Shown one piece after another: positions 36,016-48,300 of a DNA stretch of 64,000 bases. The position numbers were made by a program, and so were the translations under genes. Under the pieces are notes generated by a model that made no database searches, had not been told where the DNA came from, and saw only the letters and a program-made list of their open reading frames with translations. Numbering within the stretch: position 1 is the stretch's first letter; the number at the start of each line of letters is the position of its first letter. The DNA lies in NCBI GenBank assembly GCA_963706535.1, contig CAVPMU010000012.1:186001-250000 (forward strand), in the 5' to 3' direction. The DNA comes from RPQJ01 sp963706535. GTDB lineage: Bacteria; Pseudomonadota; Gammaproteobacteria; Steroidobacterales; Steroidobacteraceae.

Positions 36016-37611
36016 ATGAAGCGCAATAGTTCCATGCTCGCGTTCGCCGTGCTCGCCGCCCTCGGCGCCGGCAACGCCCAGGCCCTCACCCGTGCCCAGT
36101 ACCCCGCTGCCGTCAAGGTCTATTTCGGCGGCGCCACCGCGACCGACAACGTGCTCGAGGCCACCCTGCTCGCCGCGGACGGCGACGGCATCTGCGATTC
36201 CGTCCTCGGCGGGGTCAACGTCTGGCGCGCGGCCAACCAGCGCGTCGTCACCTGCTACGCCACCAATGACAATCCCGTGACCGCAGGGCAGGGCTTTGCG
36301 ACCCGCGCCAACGGCGGCACCCCGATCGCCTTCCACAAGGAGTCGGCCGGCGGCTCGTCGAACGGCGTCAACCCGCTGATCGCGGTCGCCAAGGGCCAGG
36401 CGCACTCGCTCCGCTGGCTGGACGTCGGCGGACTGGCCAATGACTGCACCGCGACCGCCGTGCCGGCCACCGCCAACACGCTCGCCTACACGGACCACAC
36501 CGGCTGCACGCTGGTCCAGACTCCGGCGGACACCGCCGCGTCCGCCACGTACGATATCCACGGCGGCATCTCCGACACCGAGCCGGCCCTGTCCTTCCCG
36601 GCCCCGGGTGCGGATGCGGCGCTGCTGACGACCGTGCCGGGCATCCAGGTCCTGTTCGGCCTCCCGGTGACGACGGCGCTGTACCGCGCCCTGCAGATCG
36701 CCCAGTTCCCCGCCGGCCCTTGCACCTCGGACACGGACGCCGCGCTGAACGTCGACTCCCGCGACTCGGCTGCCTGCGTGCCTTCGCTCGAGAAGCAGCA
36801 GGCGAGCGCGCTGGTCAGCCAGCAGATCTTCGACTGGAACGAGTTCAAGGGCCCCACGGGTGCCGCGCTGACCGCGGTCGCCGGGGTCACGGCGCCGGCC
36901 GACGAGTTCGTGCGCATCTGCCGCCGCGTCTCCACCTCGGGCACCCAGGCGACGTTCGAGGCGCTGCTGCTGAACCAGCGTTGCGCATCGGGCGTCGCCA
37001 AGTTCGCGTTGCCGGACGATTCGAGCACGGTCACCGACACCGTCTACTCGCCGAACCAGTTCACGTTGGGGTCGCTGGTCAATGCCGCGCCGAGCTCGGG
37101 CAACGTCCGTACGTGCCTCGGGTCTGCGAACACCAACAACTACTGGGGCACCGGCGTGCTGTCGACCGAGGTCAAGCTTGCGGACTACGGCGCGGGCAAC
37201 GCCAGCACGCCTCCGGGCGGTAATGGCTTCCGCTTCGTGGCCATCAACGGTGCGGCGCCGAATCTCGTGAACGCGGCGAACGGCACCTATGACATGTTCA
37301 GCGAGAACACGGTCAACCGCGTCAAGGCGGGTGGGACAGGCGCGGTCACGGGCCAGCGTCTGGCGCTCGTCACGCTGATCTCCAACCGTCTCGGCAACGT
37401 GGATGCGCTGAACACGATCAACGCGACGTTCAACATCAATGCGCCGTGGGGCCAGGGTGGCGTGCTCGCGCTGTCGACCGTGGCCAACCCGAGCACCGCG
37501 CCGTACTCGGTGGCGGAGCTCGCGGCGAACCCGATCGGGACGCAGACGCGCCAGGGCAACACGTGCAACTTCCCGGCCACGGCCAAGCCGCAACCGGTGG
37601 ACAACCGCTGA
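36016..37611 (+). CDS. Exported protein of unknown function upstream of tpsBA
   Basis: 531 residues. Signal peptide (about 1-24, ALGAGNAQA), then TRAQYPAAVKVYFGGATATDNVLEATL. The GGATA strand-turn with an exposed helix recalls the start of phosphate-binding-type periplasmic proteins, though similarity is weak. Contains about ten Cys spread through the chain, often in pairs (ICDSVLG/VTCYATN; NDCTATA/GCTLV), suggesting disulfides. No membrane anchor or sorting tail. Followed by a strong terminator before tpsB, so it may be a separate transcript. Could be secreted with, or bind to, the TpsA system; that is inference from position. Confidence 0.55.
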   Translation: MKRNSSMLAFAVLAALGAGNAQALTRAQYPAAVKVYFGGATATDNVLEATLLAADGDGICDSVLGGVNVWRAANQRVVTCYATNDNPVTAGQGFATRANGGTPIAFHKESAGGSSNGVNPLIAVAKGQAHSLRWLDVGGLANDCTATAVPATANTLAYTDHTGCTLVQTPADTAASATYDIHGGISDTEPALSFPAPGADAALLTTVPGIQVLFGLPVTTALYRALQIAQFPAGPCTSDTDAALNVDSRDSAACVPSLEKQQASALVSQQIFDWNEFKGPTGAALTAVAGVTAPADEFVRICRRVSTSGTQATFEALLLNQRCASGVAKFALPDDSSTVTDTVYSPNQFTLGSLVNAAPSSGNVRTCLGSANTNNYWGTGVLSTEVKLADYGAGNASTPPGGNGFRFVAINGAAPNLVNAANGTYDMFSENTVNRVKAGGTGAVTGQRLALVTLISNRLGNVDALNTINATFNINAPWGQGGVLALSTVANPSTAPYSVAELAANPIGTQTRQGNTCNFPATAKPQPVDNR

Positions 37612-37655
37612 TCGGGTGATGTCCCGGCAGACCCCAAATCTGCCGTAACGACAGG

Positions 37656-37687
37656 CGGCGGGCACCGGCAACGGTGCCTGCCGTTTT
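37656..37687 (+). terminator. Rho-independent terminator after the 531-aa gene
   Basis: Stem 37656-37667 (CGGCGGGCACCG) pairs with 37672-37683 (CGGTGCCTGCCG) apart from one G-T pair; the loop is GCAA, followed by TTTT at 37684-37687. It separates the upstream gene from tpsB, whose GTG start lies 100 bases on. Confidence 0.8.
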
Positions 37688-37786
37688 CCGTTGCCAGTCG
37701 TTCATGCAACTGCAATCGGGCCGTCGGAAACTCCTCTGCCACGGTCCACCAAGCGTTCCCCATCCGTTCGTCGAGAGCTCGAGCCA

Positions 37787-39385
37787 GTGAGATCCGCCAC
37801 CCCGATTGCTGCCTTCACTCTGCTGCTCGGGCTCGTCGTCGATGCACGTGCCGCGACCGAGCCCGTCGTTGACGACGTTGCCCGGTTCAACGTCTGGGAG
37901 TACCGCGTCCTGGGCAACAGCGTGCTCGCGCCGCGCGAAATCGAGTCGGCCGTGTATCCGCAGCTCGGCCCGGGGAAATCCCTGGTCAACGTCGAGAAGG
38001 TGCGCGAGACGCTGGAGCGCCTGTACCGCGACCGCGGCTACGGCACCGTATTCGTCGACATACCCGAGCAGGACGTGGTCGACGGCCTCGTCCGACTGCG
38101 CGTGACGGAGGGCCGGCTCGACCGGGTGCAGGTCAAGGGCCCGCGCTACTTCTCCGCTGGCCGGATCCGTTCCTCACTGCCGTCGCTCGCGCCTGGCGAG
38201 GTCGTCAACCTCGAAGAACTGCAGAACGACCTCACGGCGATCAATCGTCAATCGGCCGACCGACGAGTGACGCCGGTGCTGAGAGCCGGCCGCGCGCCGG
38301 GCACCGTGGACGTGGACCTGCGCGTCGCGGACGAACTGCCGTTCCACGCCAGCGTCGAGGTCAACGACCGCTACACCGCAGACACCTCCCGCACCCGCGT
38401 CGGGGTGAACCTGAGCTACGACAATCTCTTCCAGGCATTCCATCGCTTTTCACTGCAATACCAGACTGCTCCCGAGAAGCCCGACGAATCCCGCGTGATC
38501 GCCGCAACGTACGTGGCGCCGCTCGACAATGGTGATTTCCTCGCGGCCTATGCAGTGGATACCAGCAGCGATTTCTCGACACTGGGCGGGCTCGGCGACC
38601 TCAATGTCCTCGGCACCGGGCGGATCTACGGGCTGCGGTACATCAACTCGCTGCCCGCCGGCGAGCGCTGGTCGTCGAGCCTGACCTTCGGCGCCGACTA
38701 CAAGGACTTCGAGGACGCCATCGCGCAGCCCGGCGGCCTGACCGACGCGACTCCGATCCGCTACGTCAACTGGTCGGTGCTCTACGCGGGCACGCTGCGC
38801 AGTGACGAGGCACTGACCAGCCATTCCCTGGGCTTCAATTTCGGTCTGCGCGACCTCGGCAACTCCACCGACGAGTTCGAGTACAAGCGCTACAAGGGCC
38901 AGCCGAACTATTTCTATCTGCGCGGCGAATCGAGTCACGATCGCCCGTTGCTCGGCGCCGCGCGCGTCTTCCTGCGCGTGGCCGGCCAGCTCACCATGCG
39001 GCCCTTGATCAGCAACGAGCAATTCTCGATCGGCGGCGCCGACGCGGTGCGTGGTTACCTCGAGGCCGAACGACTCGGCGACAACGGCCTGTTCGCCAAC
39101 CTCGAACTGCGCTCGCCGTCGCTGTCGAAGCTCTGGCCGGGCAGGCTCGATCAGTCGCACCTGTTCGGCTTCGTCGACGCCGGCGTCGTCGGCGTCCTCG
39201 AGCCCCTGCCGGTGGACGGCGACAAGGCCAGCCGTTACAGCCTCTCGAGCGCGGGCCTCGGACTGCGCATCAATGACGCAAGCGGCGTGCACGCCGAGCT
39301 CGAGTGGGCGTATCCCTTCGACGCGACGGACGACAACGAGCGCGGCGACTCGCGCCTGCACTTCCAGGTGATGTATGGCTTCTGA
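37787..39385 (+). CDS. TpsB two-partner-secretion transporter (ShlB/FhaC/HecB family)
   Basis: 532-residue outer-membrane pore of the Omp85-TpsB superfamily that exports the neighbouring TpsA. GTG 37787 gives a signal peptide ending VDARA. Two POTRA repeats follow (about 40-115, VLGNSVLAPREIESAVYPQL, and 120-190, GLVRLRVTEGRLDRVQVKG), then the barrel, with the conserved motif GGADAVRGYLEAE (about 415-427) and a final aromatic F for barrel insertion. It overlaps tpsA by 11 bases. Earlier in-frame starts lack a signal sequence. Confidence 0.92.
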   Translation: MRSATPIAAFTLLLGLVVDARAATEPVVDDVARFNVWEYRVLGNSVLAPREIESAVYPQLGPGKSLVNVEKVRETLERLYRDRGYGTVFVDIPEQDVVDGLVRLRVTEGRLDRVQVKGPRYFSAGRIRSSLPSLAPGEVVNLEELQNDLTAINRQSADRRVTPVLRAGRAPGTVDVDLRVADELPFHASVEVNDRYTADTSRTRVGVNLSYDNLFQAFHRFSLQYQTAPEKPDESRVIAATYVAPLDNGDFLAAYAVDTSSDFSTLGGLGDLNVLGTGRIYGLRYINSLPAGERWSSSLTFGADYKDFEDAIAQPGGLTDATPIRYVNWSVLYAGTLRSDEALTSHSLGFNFGLRDLGNSTDEFEYKRYKGQPNYFYLRGESSHDRPLLGAARVFLRVAGQLTMRPLISNEQFSIGGADAVRGYLEAERLGDNGLFANLELRSPSLSKLWPGRLDQSHLFGFVDAGVVGVLEPLPVDGDKASRYSLSSAGLGLRINDASGVHAELEWAYPFDATDDNERGDSRLHFQVMYGF

Positions 39386-42300
39386 CCTCGCGACACGGCG
39401 GCTGGCTCTCAGGTACGCGATTCAACGGACGCTCGCGCTGGCGTCCTGTCTCGCGCCGCCGGCGATGCTCCACGCGGCGGAGTTGCCCGTGCCCTGCGTG
39501 GCCGGCGTCTGCGGCAGCAACGTGCCAGGGTTCGTGAGCGCCGGCATCGCGGGCGCCACTACCAGCGGCAATACGCTGACGGTCACGCAGTCCACGAACA
39601 GCGCCACGCTGAACTGGTCGACGTTCAATATTTCGGCGGACGGTGTCGTGAACTTCGTCCAGCCCGGCGGCAATGCGACGGCGCTGAACCGCATCCACCA
39701 GAACGATCCCTCGCGGATCTTCGGCGCGCTCAACTCCAACGGCCGCGTCTATCTCCTGAACCGCAACGGGGTCGTGTTCGGCAAGGACGCCCGGGTCAAC
39801 GTCGGCGGACTGCTGGCAAGCTCGCTCGACATCGCGCCGGAGGCGCTCGAGAACGGCCTCGCCGGCGCCGCGCCGGCCGGCGCAGCCGCGCTGCGTCTCT
39901 ACCAGGGCGCTGGGGGCGAGCTGCCGAGTGGCGCCGTGGCCGTGCGGCAGGGCGCAACCATTCGCACCAGCGAAGGCGGGCAGGTCCTGATCTTCGCCCC
40001 CGAAGTGTCGAACGAGGGTCGCATCGAAACGCCGGGCGGCCAGGCGCTGCTCGCGGCGGGCTCGCCCGTGTACCTCGTTACCAGCAACGATCCGGGGCTG
40101 CGCGGCCTGCTGGTCGAGGTTGGCGTCGGCGGCACGGTCACCAACGGACGGCCATCCGCCGGCACCGGCGCATCGCCGACCGAGATCGTGGGCGAGATCG
40201 TCGCCGAGCGCGGCAACGTCACGCTCGCGGGCCTGGCCGTCAACCAGAACGGCCGCGTCACGGCGAGCAGCAGCGTGCGGTCCAATGGCTCGATCCGACT
40301 GCAGGCGCGCGATGGCGGCAGCACGGTTCCGGGCAGCAACCGCCTGCGGGCGACGACCGGCGGCGAGCTGACGCTGGGGTCGGGCAGCACCACCGGGGTC
40401 CGCCTGGTCGATTCCGAAGAGACGGATGTCGATGCCAACGCCCAGGCGAAGTCGCGAATCGAATTGCAGGGCGCGCAGATCACGGTGGGATCCGACGCCA
40501 CGGTGGCTGCCACCGGCGGGCTGATCAAGGCGACCGCGCGGCTCGACCCAGGCGCTTCGACCGCGATCCTCAACCCGGCGTCGATCGTCGGTGGCAGCTC
40601 GGACGGCTCGCGCATCGTGATCGAGCCGGGAGCGAAGCTCGAACGTCTCGGGCGCCAGCGAGCAACTCGCCATGGAGAGCAATCTCGTCCGCGCCGAGCT
40701 GCGCGGCGACGAACTGGCCAACAGCCCGGTGCAGCGCGACGGCGCGTTGCGCGGCCAGACGGTCTTCGTGGACCGGCGACGGACCGGCACGCGTTCCGAC
40801 GGCACGACCTGGCAGGGCACGCCGGTCGGCGACGTGTCCGGACAGGTCTCGCTGGTCGGGCGCAGTGTACGCGAGCGCAACCTCACGGGCGGCACGGTCA
40901 CGCTCGAGTCGCAGGGCGACGTGGTGCTCGCGCAGGGCTCGGTCGTCAACGTCTCGGGCGGCGGGCTCCAGTTCCTGGATGGTTACCTCAATACCACGCA
41001 ACTGCGCGGCGCCGACGGCAAGCTGTACGACATCGCCAATGCCGATCCGGAGCGCGTGTACAGCGGCATCGTCTCGACGTACACCGCGAGGCACGAGCGC
41101 TGGGGCGTCACCGAATCGTTCCGCACCTTCGCGAGCCCGGGTCGCTTCGAGGCGGGCTACGTCGAAGGCAAGGACGCCGGTTCACTGCAGGTCGCGACGA
41201 CGTCCGCGATCCTCGACGGCGACGTGATGGGCCACGTGACGGTCGGTCGTCACCAGCGGCGTCCGGCGCAGACGGTGCCGGCCGGCATGCTGTACCGCCC
41301 CTACGACCAGGTACCCCTGGGCGCGCAACTTGTCTTCGGTGCGCCCAGCTTCAACCCGGTCGACCTCGTCGGTGGCGACGTGAGCATCGGCGGCGGCGTG
41401 GTCCTGCCGACGCTGCAATCGTCTACCGGCGCACCGTTCGATCCGACGTCGGACCCATTGCCCGAGGAGTTCGTCACGGCCCTGCGTGAGGAGCTGTTCG
41501 GCACCGGCCGCGTCAGCCGACTCACCGTGAATTCGAACGGTACCGTGACGATTCCCGAGGCGACGGCGCTCGCGCTGCCCGGGCAGGGCGAACTGACGAT
41601 CGCCGCCGGAGCCGTGGACATCGCGGGTGACTTGCGCTCCCCCTCCGGCGCGCTGAACGTCACGGCGCTGCTCACCAACGCTAGTTCCGCGCCGTACGTC
41701 GGCGTGGACATCCGCGAGACTGCGACGATCGACCTCGCAGGCTCGTGGATCAACGAGTCCCCGGCCCTGAATGTCCCCGGAGCGGCATTGCCGCCGCTCT
41801 TCACGGCCGGCGGACGGGTGAGCCTGGGCGCCCGGCAGGGCCATGTGCGGCTCGAAGAGGGTGCGCTCATCGACGTCTCGGGCGGCGCACGTGCGCGCGC
41901 CAATGGCAGCATCGTCGCGGGCGTGGCAGGCTCGGCCGGCGTCTCGGCGACGCCGGACCCGCTCGTTCCGCAAGGCGACCTGTTGCGCTTCGATGCGACG
42001 CTGCGCGGCTACGGCCTCGTGACGGGCGGCGCGCTCTCGATCGCTGGCCCGGTGCTCTGCATCGCGACGGTCGAGTGCCAGGGCGCGATCACACTCGGCC
42101 CGCAGGACCTGCTCTCCAGCGGTTTCGGCACGATTTCGCTGATCTCGACGGAGGGTGGCCTGACCGTGCGTGCAGGCACGTCGCTGGAACTGCGGCAGTC
42201 CAGCTTCCGGCTGCGCGATGGGGCGCTGGCCGCCGTCAGCGGCACGCCGCTCGCCAGCCTCGCGGACGTCGGCGTGCTCACCGATGACCTGCGTCGCGTT

Positions 42301-45300
42301 ACCAACCTCAGCCTGACGACGGCCATCCCGGCGCTCGGGAACGGGATCCTGTACGGAAACGACAGCTTCGCCGGCGTCGGCGGGCTGCACGTCGAAAACG
42401 GTGCCCTCATCCAGGGCGACATCGGCAGCAGCATCTCGCTGCGCAGCAATTCGACCCTGGTGGTGGAGGGCACGGTGCAGGCGCCGTCCGGCAGCATCGC
42501 GCTGACGCTCGACAACAGCCTCGCCATCGGCGAGGTGCTCGACGCGCAGGGCATCTGGCTGGGCGGGAATGCCGTTCTCGATGCCTCGGCCGCGATTCGC
42601 CTCGAGCCCAATCCCTACGGACTGCGCCAGGGCGACGTGCTGGACGGCGGCTCGGTGGCCATCGTCGCGCAACGGGGTTCCGTCGTCGCGAACACTGGTT
42701 CGGTCATCGATGTTTCCGGCACCTCGGCGGTGCTGGACCTGCCGACGTCCCCGGGCACCAGCCAGGACACGGTGGCGCGCAGCATCGCCTCGGACGGCGG
42801 GCGCATTTCCATCACGGCCGCCGACGCCGCGCTGCTGTCAGGCTCGCTGCAGGCCCATGCCGGCGCGCCGGACTCCGGGTCCGCGGGTGGCGCGCTGTCG
42901 CTCGTGATGAACGCGAACGACCGGCTCGGTTCCGGCGAGCGCTATGCGCTCCCCTTCGACGAGCGCCGCGTCACGCTGACGGAACAGGCAAGCGCGCTCG
43001 TCGTGCTGCCGGGCGCCACACTGCCGGAAGTATTCTTCGGCAACGCCAGCATCAGCGACGACCAGCTCGTCGCCGGCGGTTTCGATTCGGTCCTGCTGTC
43101 GGCGGCGACCACCGTCGGACTCGACGAGTTCAACGTCGAAGCGGTCGCCCCGGGCACGGTCGAGTTCGCCGGCGACGTGGATCTGCATCTCGGGCGCCAG
43201 TTCATCGTCGATGCCGCGCGACTGCGCGGAACCGGCGACGCCGTCGTCGATGCGCCCCATGTGGCGATCGGGCACACGAACCGCAACTATCGGCAGACGC
43301 CTGCGCTGAACGGCGATGCCGGCGGCACGCTCAGCTTGCGTGGCTCGCTGCTCGAGCTGGTCGGCCAGAGCGTGCTCGACGGTTACTCGTCGGTCGAGAT
43401 GCTCAGCGCCGGAGACATTCGGGTGCGCGGCGTGCAGGGACTGGGCCAGACGACCGTCACGGGCAGCCTGGCGACGCATGCCGACCTGCTGCTGCGCGCC
43501 GACCAGGTGTATGCCGCGACCCTCGGCAACTTCCTGGTCGATGCGGCCGATCCGACCGGCTCGACCCTGCGCATCGAAAGCAGCGGGGACGCGCCGGGGG
43601 CCGTGCTGTCCGCGGGTTCGACGCTGCGCCTGCGCGCCGGCACGATCGAGCAGGCAGGCGTGCTGCGCGCGCCCTTCGGCAGCATCGAGCTGATCGCGCA
43701 GGACCTGCGGCTGGAAGCCGGCAGCGTCACGTCCACCTCGGCCAAAGGCGCGCTGATCCCCTTCGGCGGCGTGCAGGCGGGCACTGACTGGGTGTACGGC
43801 CTCGAGGGCCAGACGCTGGTCGTGGGTGGCACCACACCGGTGCCGGAGCAGCGCGTGCTGCTCGATGCCGACACGGTGGACATCGCCGACGGGGCGAGCG
43901 TGGACCTGTCGGGCGGCGGCGACCTGCTGGCCTACGAGTTCATTCCGGGCCCGAGCGGCAAGATGGACGTGCTATCCGCGGAGGCGGGCGCGGGACTGTT
44001 CGCGATCATTCCGGGCCTCGGTCTCGAGTACGCGCCCCACGACCCGCAGGAATCGGCTGGCGGCGCGCTCGGTGTCGGCGACGTCGTCCACCTCTCCGCC
44101 GGGGTAGCCGGCGTTCCGGAAGGCGACTACGTGCTGCTGCCGGCGGCGTATGCGCTGCTGCCCGGCGCCTTCGTCGTCTCGGCGGCCACCGGCTTCCAGG
44201 ACATTCCCGCCGGCACGAAGCGGCGGCAACTCGACGGCTCGACCATCGTTTCAGGCTACCACGCCGTCGCCAATACGGCCATTGCGGATTCCCGGACGAG
44301 CGGATTCGTCGTGCGCACGGCCGCACAGGTGGCGGAGCTCGCGCGCTACGACACGACGCGGGCGAGTGAGTACCTGGCCTCGCTGGCGGCGGGATCGCCC
44401 GGGAGCGCGGCACGCCTGCCCATCGACGCCGGACTACTGGCGATTGCGGCGGGCTCGAGCCTGAACCTGCTGGGTACGCTGCGGGCCGAGTCGGACGGTG
44501 GACGAGGTGCGGCGGTGGACATCAGCGCCGACCAGTTGCACGTGACGAACGCCACCGAGTCCGTAGCGGGAACCGTATTGCTCGACCCGGACCAGCTCGC
44601 GGCGCTGAATGCGGAGAGCCTGCTGCTCGGCGGTCGCCGCGGCACCGCGACCGGCGGCATCGCGATCTCGACCGATGCCGGCGCACTCACGATCGCCGGC
44701 GACGCGACTCTCGGCGGCCCGCAACTGCTGCTCGTGGCGCGCGACACCCTGACCGTGGCCGAGGGCGCGGTCCTGGCCGCGAGCGGCGACGCGGCGCGAC
44801 TCGCGGACTCTTTCCTGCTGAGCGGCGACGGCGCCGCGGTCGCAGTCTCCGCCGGCCTGCAGGTCAGCCTGCTGCGCGGCGACGAGACCGGCCTCGCCGG
44901 CACGCTGCTGCTCGAGCAAGGCAGCCGTGTCGAGGCGATCGGAGGATCGCTGGCGCTGGACGCGTCGCTCGACACGCGTTCCGCGGCGGCCCTGGTGCTG
45001 CCGGAGGGCTCGCTGAGCCTCGGTGCCACCCGGATCAACCTCGGTGCCGCGCCAGCGGGCCTGCCCGGCCTGACGCTCGATGCGGCCGCGCTGGGCGAGA
45101 TCGGCCTGAGCGAACTCAAGCTCGTCAGTCGCTCGAGTGTCGACCTGTACGGCGACATCGAACTCGACCTCGAGCGGCTGGTCGTCGATGCGACGAGCTG
45201 GCGCGACGACGGCGGGTCGCTGACCGCGCGAATCGCGGCCGTCGAATCGATCACGCTGCTGAACAGCAGCGGCACCACGCTGGCCGACGATGTCGGCGCG

Positions 45301-48300
45301 ACCGGCAGCAGCCTGCAATTTGCGGCGGGACAGGTGAACGTCGGTCCGGGCGTGCAGCGGGTGGCCGGCTTCGGGACCGTGCGCGTGGACGCGACGGACT
45401 CGGTTCATCTCATGGGCGAAGGCGGCCTGCGCGCCGATGGCGACCTGTTCATCGGCACCCCGGTCGTCACGGTGGACCGCGGCGCCCGTTCCATCCTCGC
45501 GGCCGGCGGCGCGCTGGCGCTCGAGGGTACGGCTCCGTCCGAGGCGTCGGCGAACGCGGGCCTCGGCGGTCGGTTGGACCTGCGCGGTGCCTCGGTCGCC
45601 GTCGCGAACCGCATCGAGGTCGCGGCCGGGACCCTCGACGTGCAGAGCGACGGCGACCTTCGACTCGCAAGCGGTGCGCGCATCGATGTCGCCGGTCGTC
45701 TGCGCAGCTACGACGGTACCCCGCTCGCCGTCGCGGCCGGCAGCGCGCGACTCGCGTCGTTGGGCGGCAACCTCGTGCTGGCCGAGGGCAGTCTCGTCGA
45801 CGTATCCGCGGCGGATGCGGGGCGTGCCGGCAGCCTGGAACTTTCGGCTGTCGCCGGCAACGTGACGGTCGCGGGCGTGCTCGAGGGCGACGCCGCGCGA
45901 GCCGTGGACAGCGGGCGGTTCTCCATCGATGCCACCGCGATCGGCAATCTCGACACGCTCAATGCGCGCCTCGACGGTGGCGGTTTCCACGCCGCGCGCA
46001 ACGTCCGGCAGCGCGGCGCGGGCGATCTCGTCGTGGGCACACAGGGCATGCGCGCCGAGCAGGTCCTGCTGACGGCGGATGCAGGCCGCGTGCTCGTGAG
46101 CGGAGCGATCGACGCGAGCGGCGCGAGCGGTGGCCGCGTGGTCCTGGACGGCGGCGACGGCGTGCAGGTGGACGGAGCGATCGACGCGAGCGCACTCACC
46201 ACCGCGGGTGACGGTGGACGCGTCGAGTTGCTGGCCGCGGCCGGTGGCGTACAGCTGAGTGCCGGCTCGACCATCGACGTATCCGCGGGCGCTGGGGTCG
46301 GTGGCCGCCCGGGGCGCGTACACCTGCGCGCGACGCGCGATGCGTTGCTGACGGCGGCCGACGGCGACGCCGGCAACGACCTCGTGCAGCTGGCCGGTGC
46401 CGTGGTCGGCGCCGAACGGATAGGCATCGAGGGCTACGCAGCATACGACTTCGAGGACGGCATGATCGACGCGAGCGACGTCGCGGCCGTGGGCACCAAT
46501 CCGCTCCATGGAGACGCGCTCGGATTCATGGCCTCCGAGGCCGCAATCCTCGCGGGTCTCGGCCTCGCGGCTGATGCGCGCATCATGCTGATGCCCGGCA
46601 TCGAGATCCGCAGCGACGGCGACCTCGCGCTCGGTCCGGAGACTGCCCCGAACCAGCCGGCCGCGGTGAACTGGGATCTCTCGGGCTGGCGCTTCGGCGC
46701 GGACAACCGGCTACCCGGTTTGCTCACGCTGCGCGCCGCCGGCGACCTGCGCTTCAACGGCTCGCTCTCGGACGGTTTCGTCGGCGTGACCGGCAACGCG
46801 AACGCGCCGGCCTTCCGTCTCGATCGGACCATGCCGTCCGATTCATGGTCGTACCGGCTCGTGGCGGGCGGCGACCTCGTGATAGCGGCCGGCGATCCGA
46901 GCACGTCGGCGACGGATGTCGCGGCATTCCGCATGGTCCGCACCGGCAATGGCTCCATCGACGTCGCGACTGCGGGGAACTTCATCCTCGGCAACCGCGC
47001 GTCGGTCCTCTACACGGCGGGCATGGCGAGCAGTTCGGGTGCCTCGATCGGTACCGGCTCGATCGGGCTCGGCGCGCGAGCGTACCCGGTGAACGGCGGT
47101 GACATCCGCCTCGCCGTGGGCGGGAACATCGTCGGCGCCGATGCCGCCGGCGCGGCCGAGAGTTTCACCAATCAGCTCGTCACGGACTGGTTGTGGCGAG
47201 TCGGCAAGTCGCCGCTGGCGAGTCCGAATGGCTTCCCGACTGCCTGGACGGTCAACTTTGCGCGTTTCGAGCAGAATGTCGCCGCGCTGGGGGGCGGCGA
47301 CGTCACCATCGAAGCGGGCGGCGACATCGTCAATTTCTCGGCATCGATTCCCACCGTGGGCATTCCGTCCGCGACGCGTGCGGGCGAGAGCATGCTGACG
47401 GTGGCAGGTGGCGGAGACCTCACGGTACGGTCGGGCGGGAGCATTCTCGGCGGCAGCTTCTACATCGGCAACGGCCTCGGGCGGCTGGAAGCGGGCGGCG
47501 ACATCGGTGCCGCGACGAACCCGCTCGCGAACGGTGCCCTGTACCCGGTGCTGGCGCTGGCGGACGGCGCGTGGGAACTGACGGCGCGTGGTTCGGCAGG
47601 CATCGAGACGGTGGTGAACCCGACCCTGCTGCCGCAGGGCCGGTCACAGGGCACCGGCGCCGCGAACTGGTCCGTGTTCGCAACCTATGCGTCAGACAGC
47701 AGCGTTCGCATGGAAGCGGTCGCGGGTGATATCGTCATCGCGAACAACACGCCGCGCCTGGTGGATTGGCTGAGCCCGAGGATGGCGCTCCAGACGCCGT
47801 CGCAGCTGGTCGCCATGAGCATCTACGCACCGACGCTGCGCGCGGTTTCCCACGGCGGCGGATTCGCCTTCGACAAGCAGATCAGCCTCTATCCGGCCGC
47901 GGGCTCGGTGCTGGAGATCCTGGCGGAGACCAACGTCACGCGCCTGGACCCGCAGTACGCGGCCGTGCTCATGCAGTCGGACGCGGAACTCTCGGCACTG
48001 CCGGGTGTGGCCGCACCGCAGGACGACGGTACCTCGCTGGTCGCCGCCTTCGGCTCCGGAACCGGCGCGGCGTCGGGCTTCCATGCCGCGACGCCGGTGC
48101 ACGCGGATGACGATGCGCGGTCCCGGATCGTCGCGCGCACGGGCCACGTGAGCTTCGAGACGCCGCAAGGATCGCTGGACGCCAACACCTCGCTGCTGTC
48201 CTTCTCGACGCCCGTGCGCATCGTCGCCGGGGGCGACATCGTCGACCTGCCGCTCGCGGTACAGCACGACGATCCGAACGACCTGACCACGATCCACGCC

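Noticed and set aside
44434..46509. 691-codon minus-strand open frame inside tpsA
   Set aside because: Antisense of repeated beta-helix coding; no start signal or family pattern.
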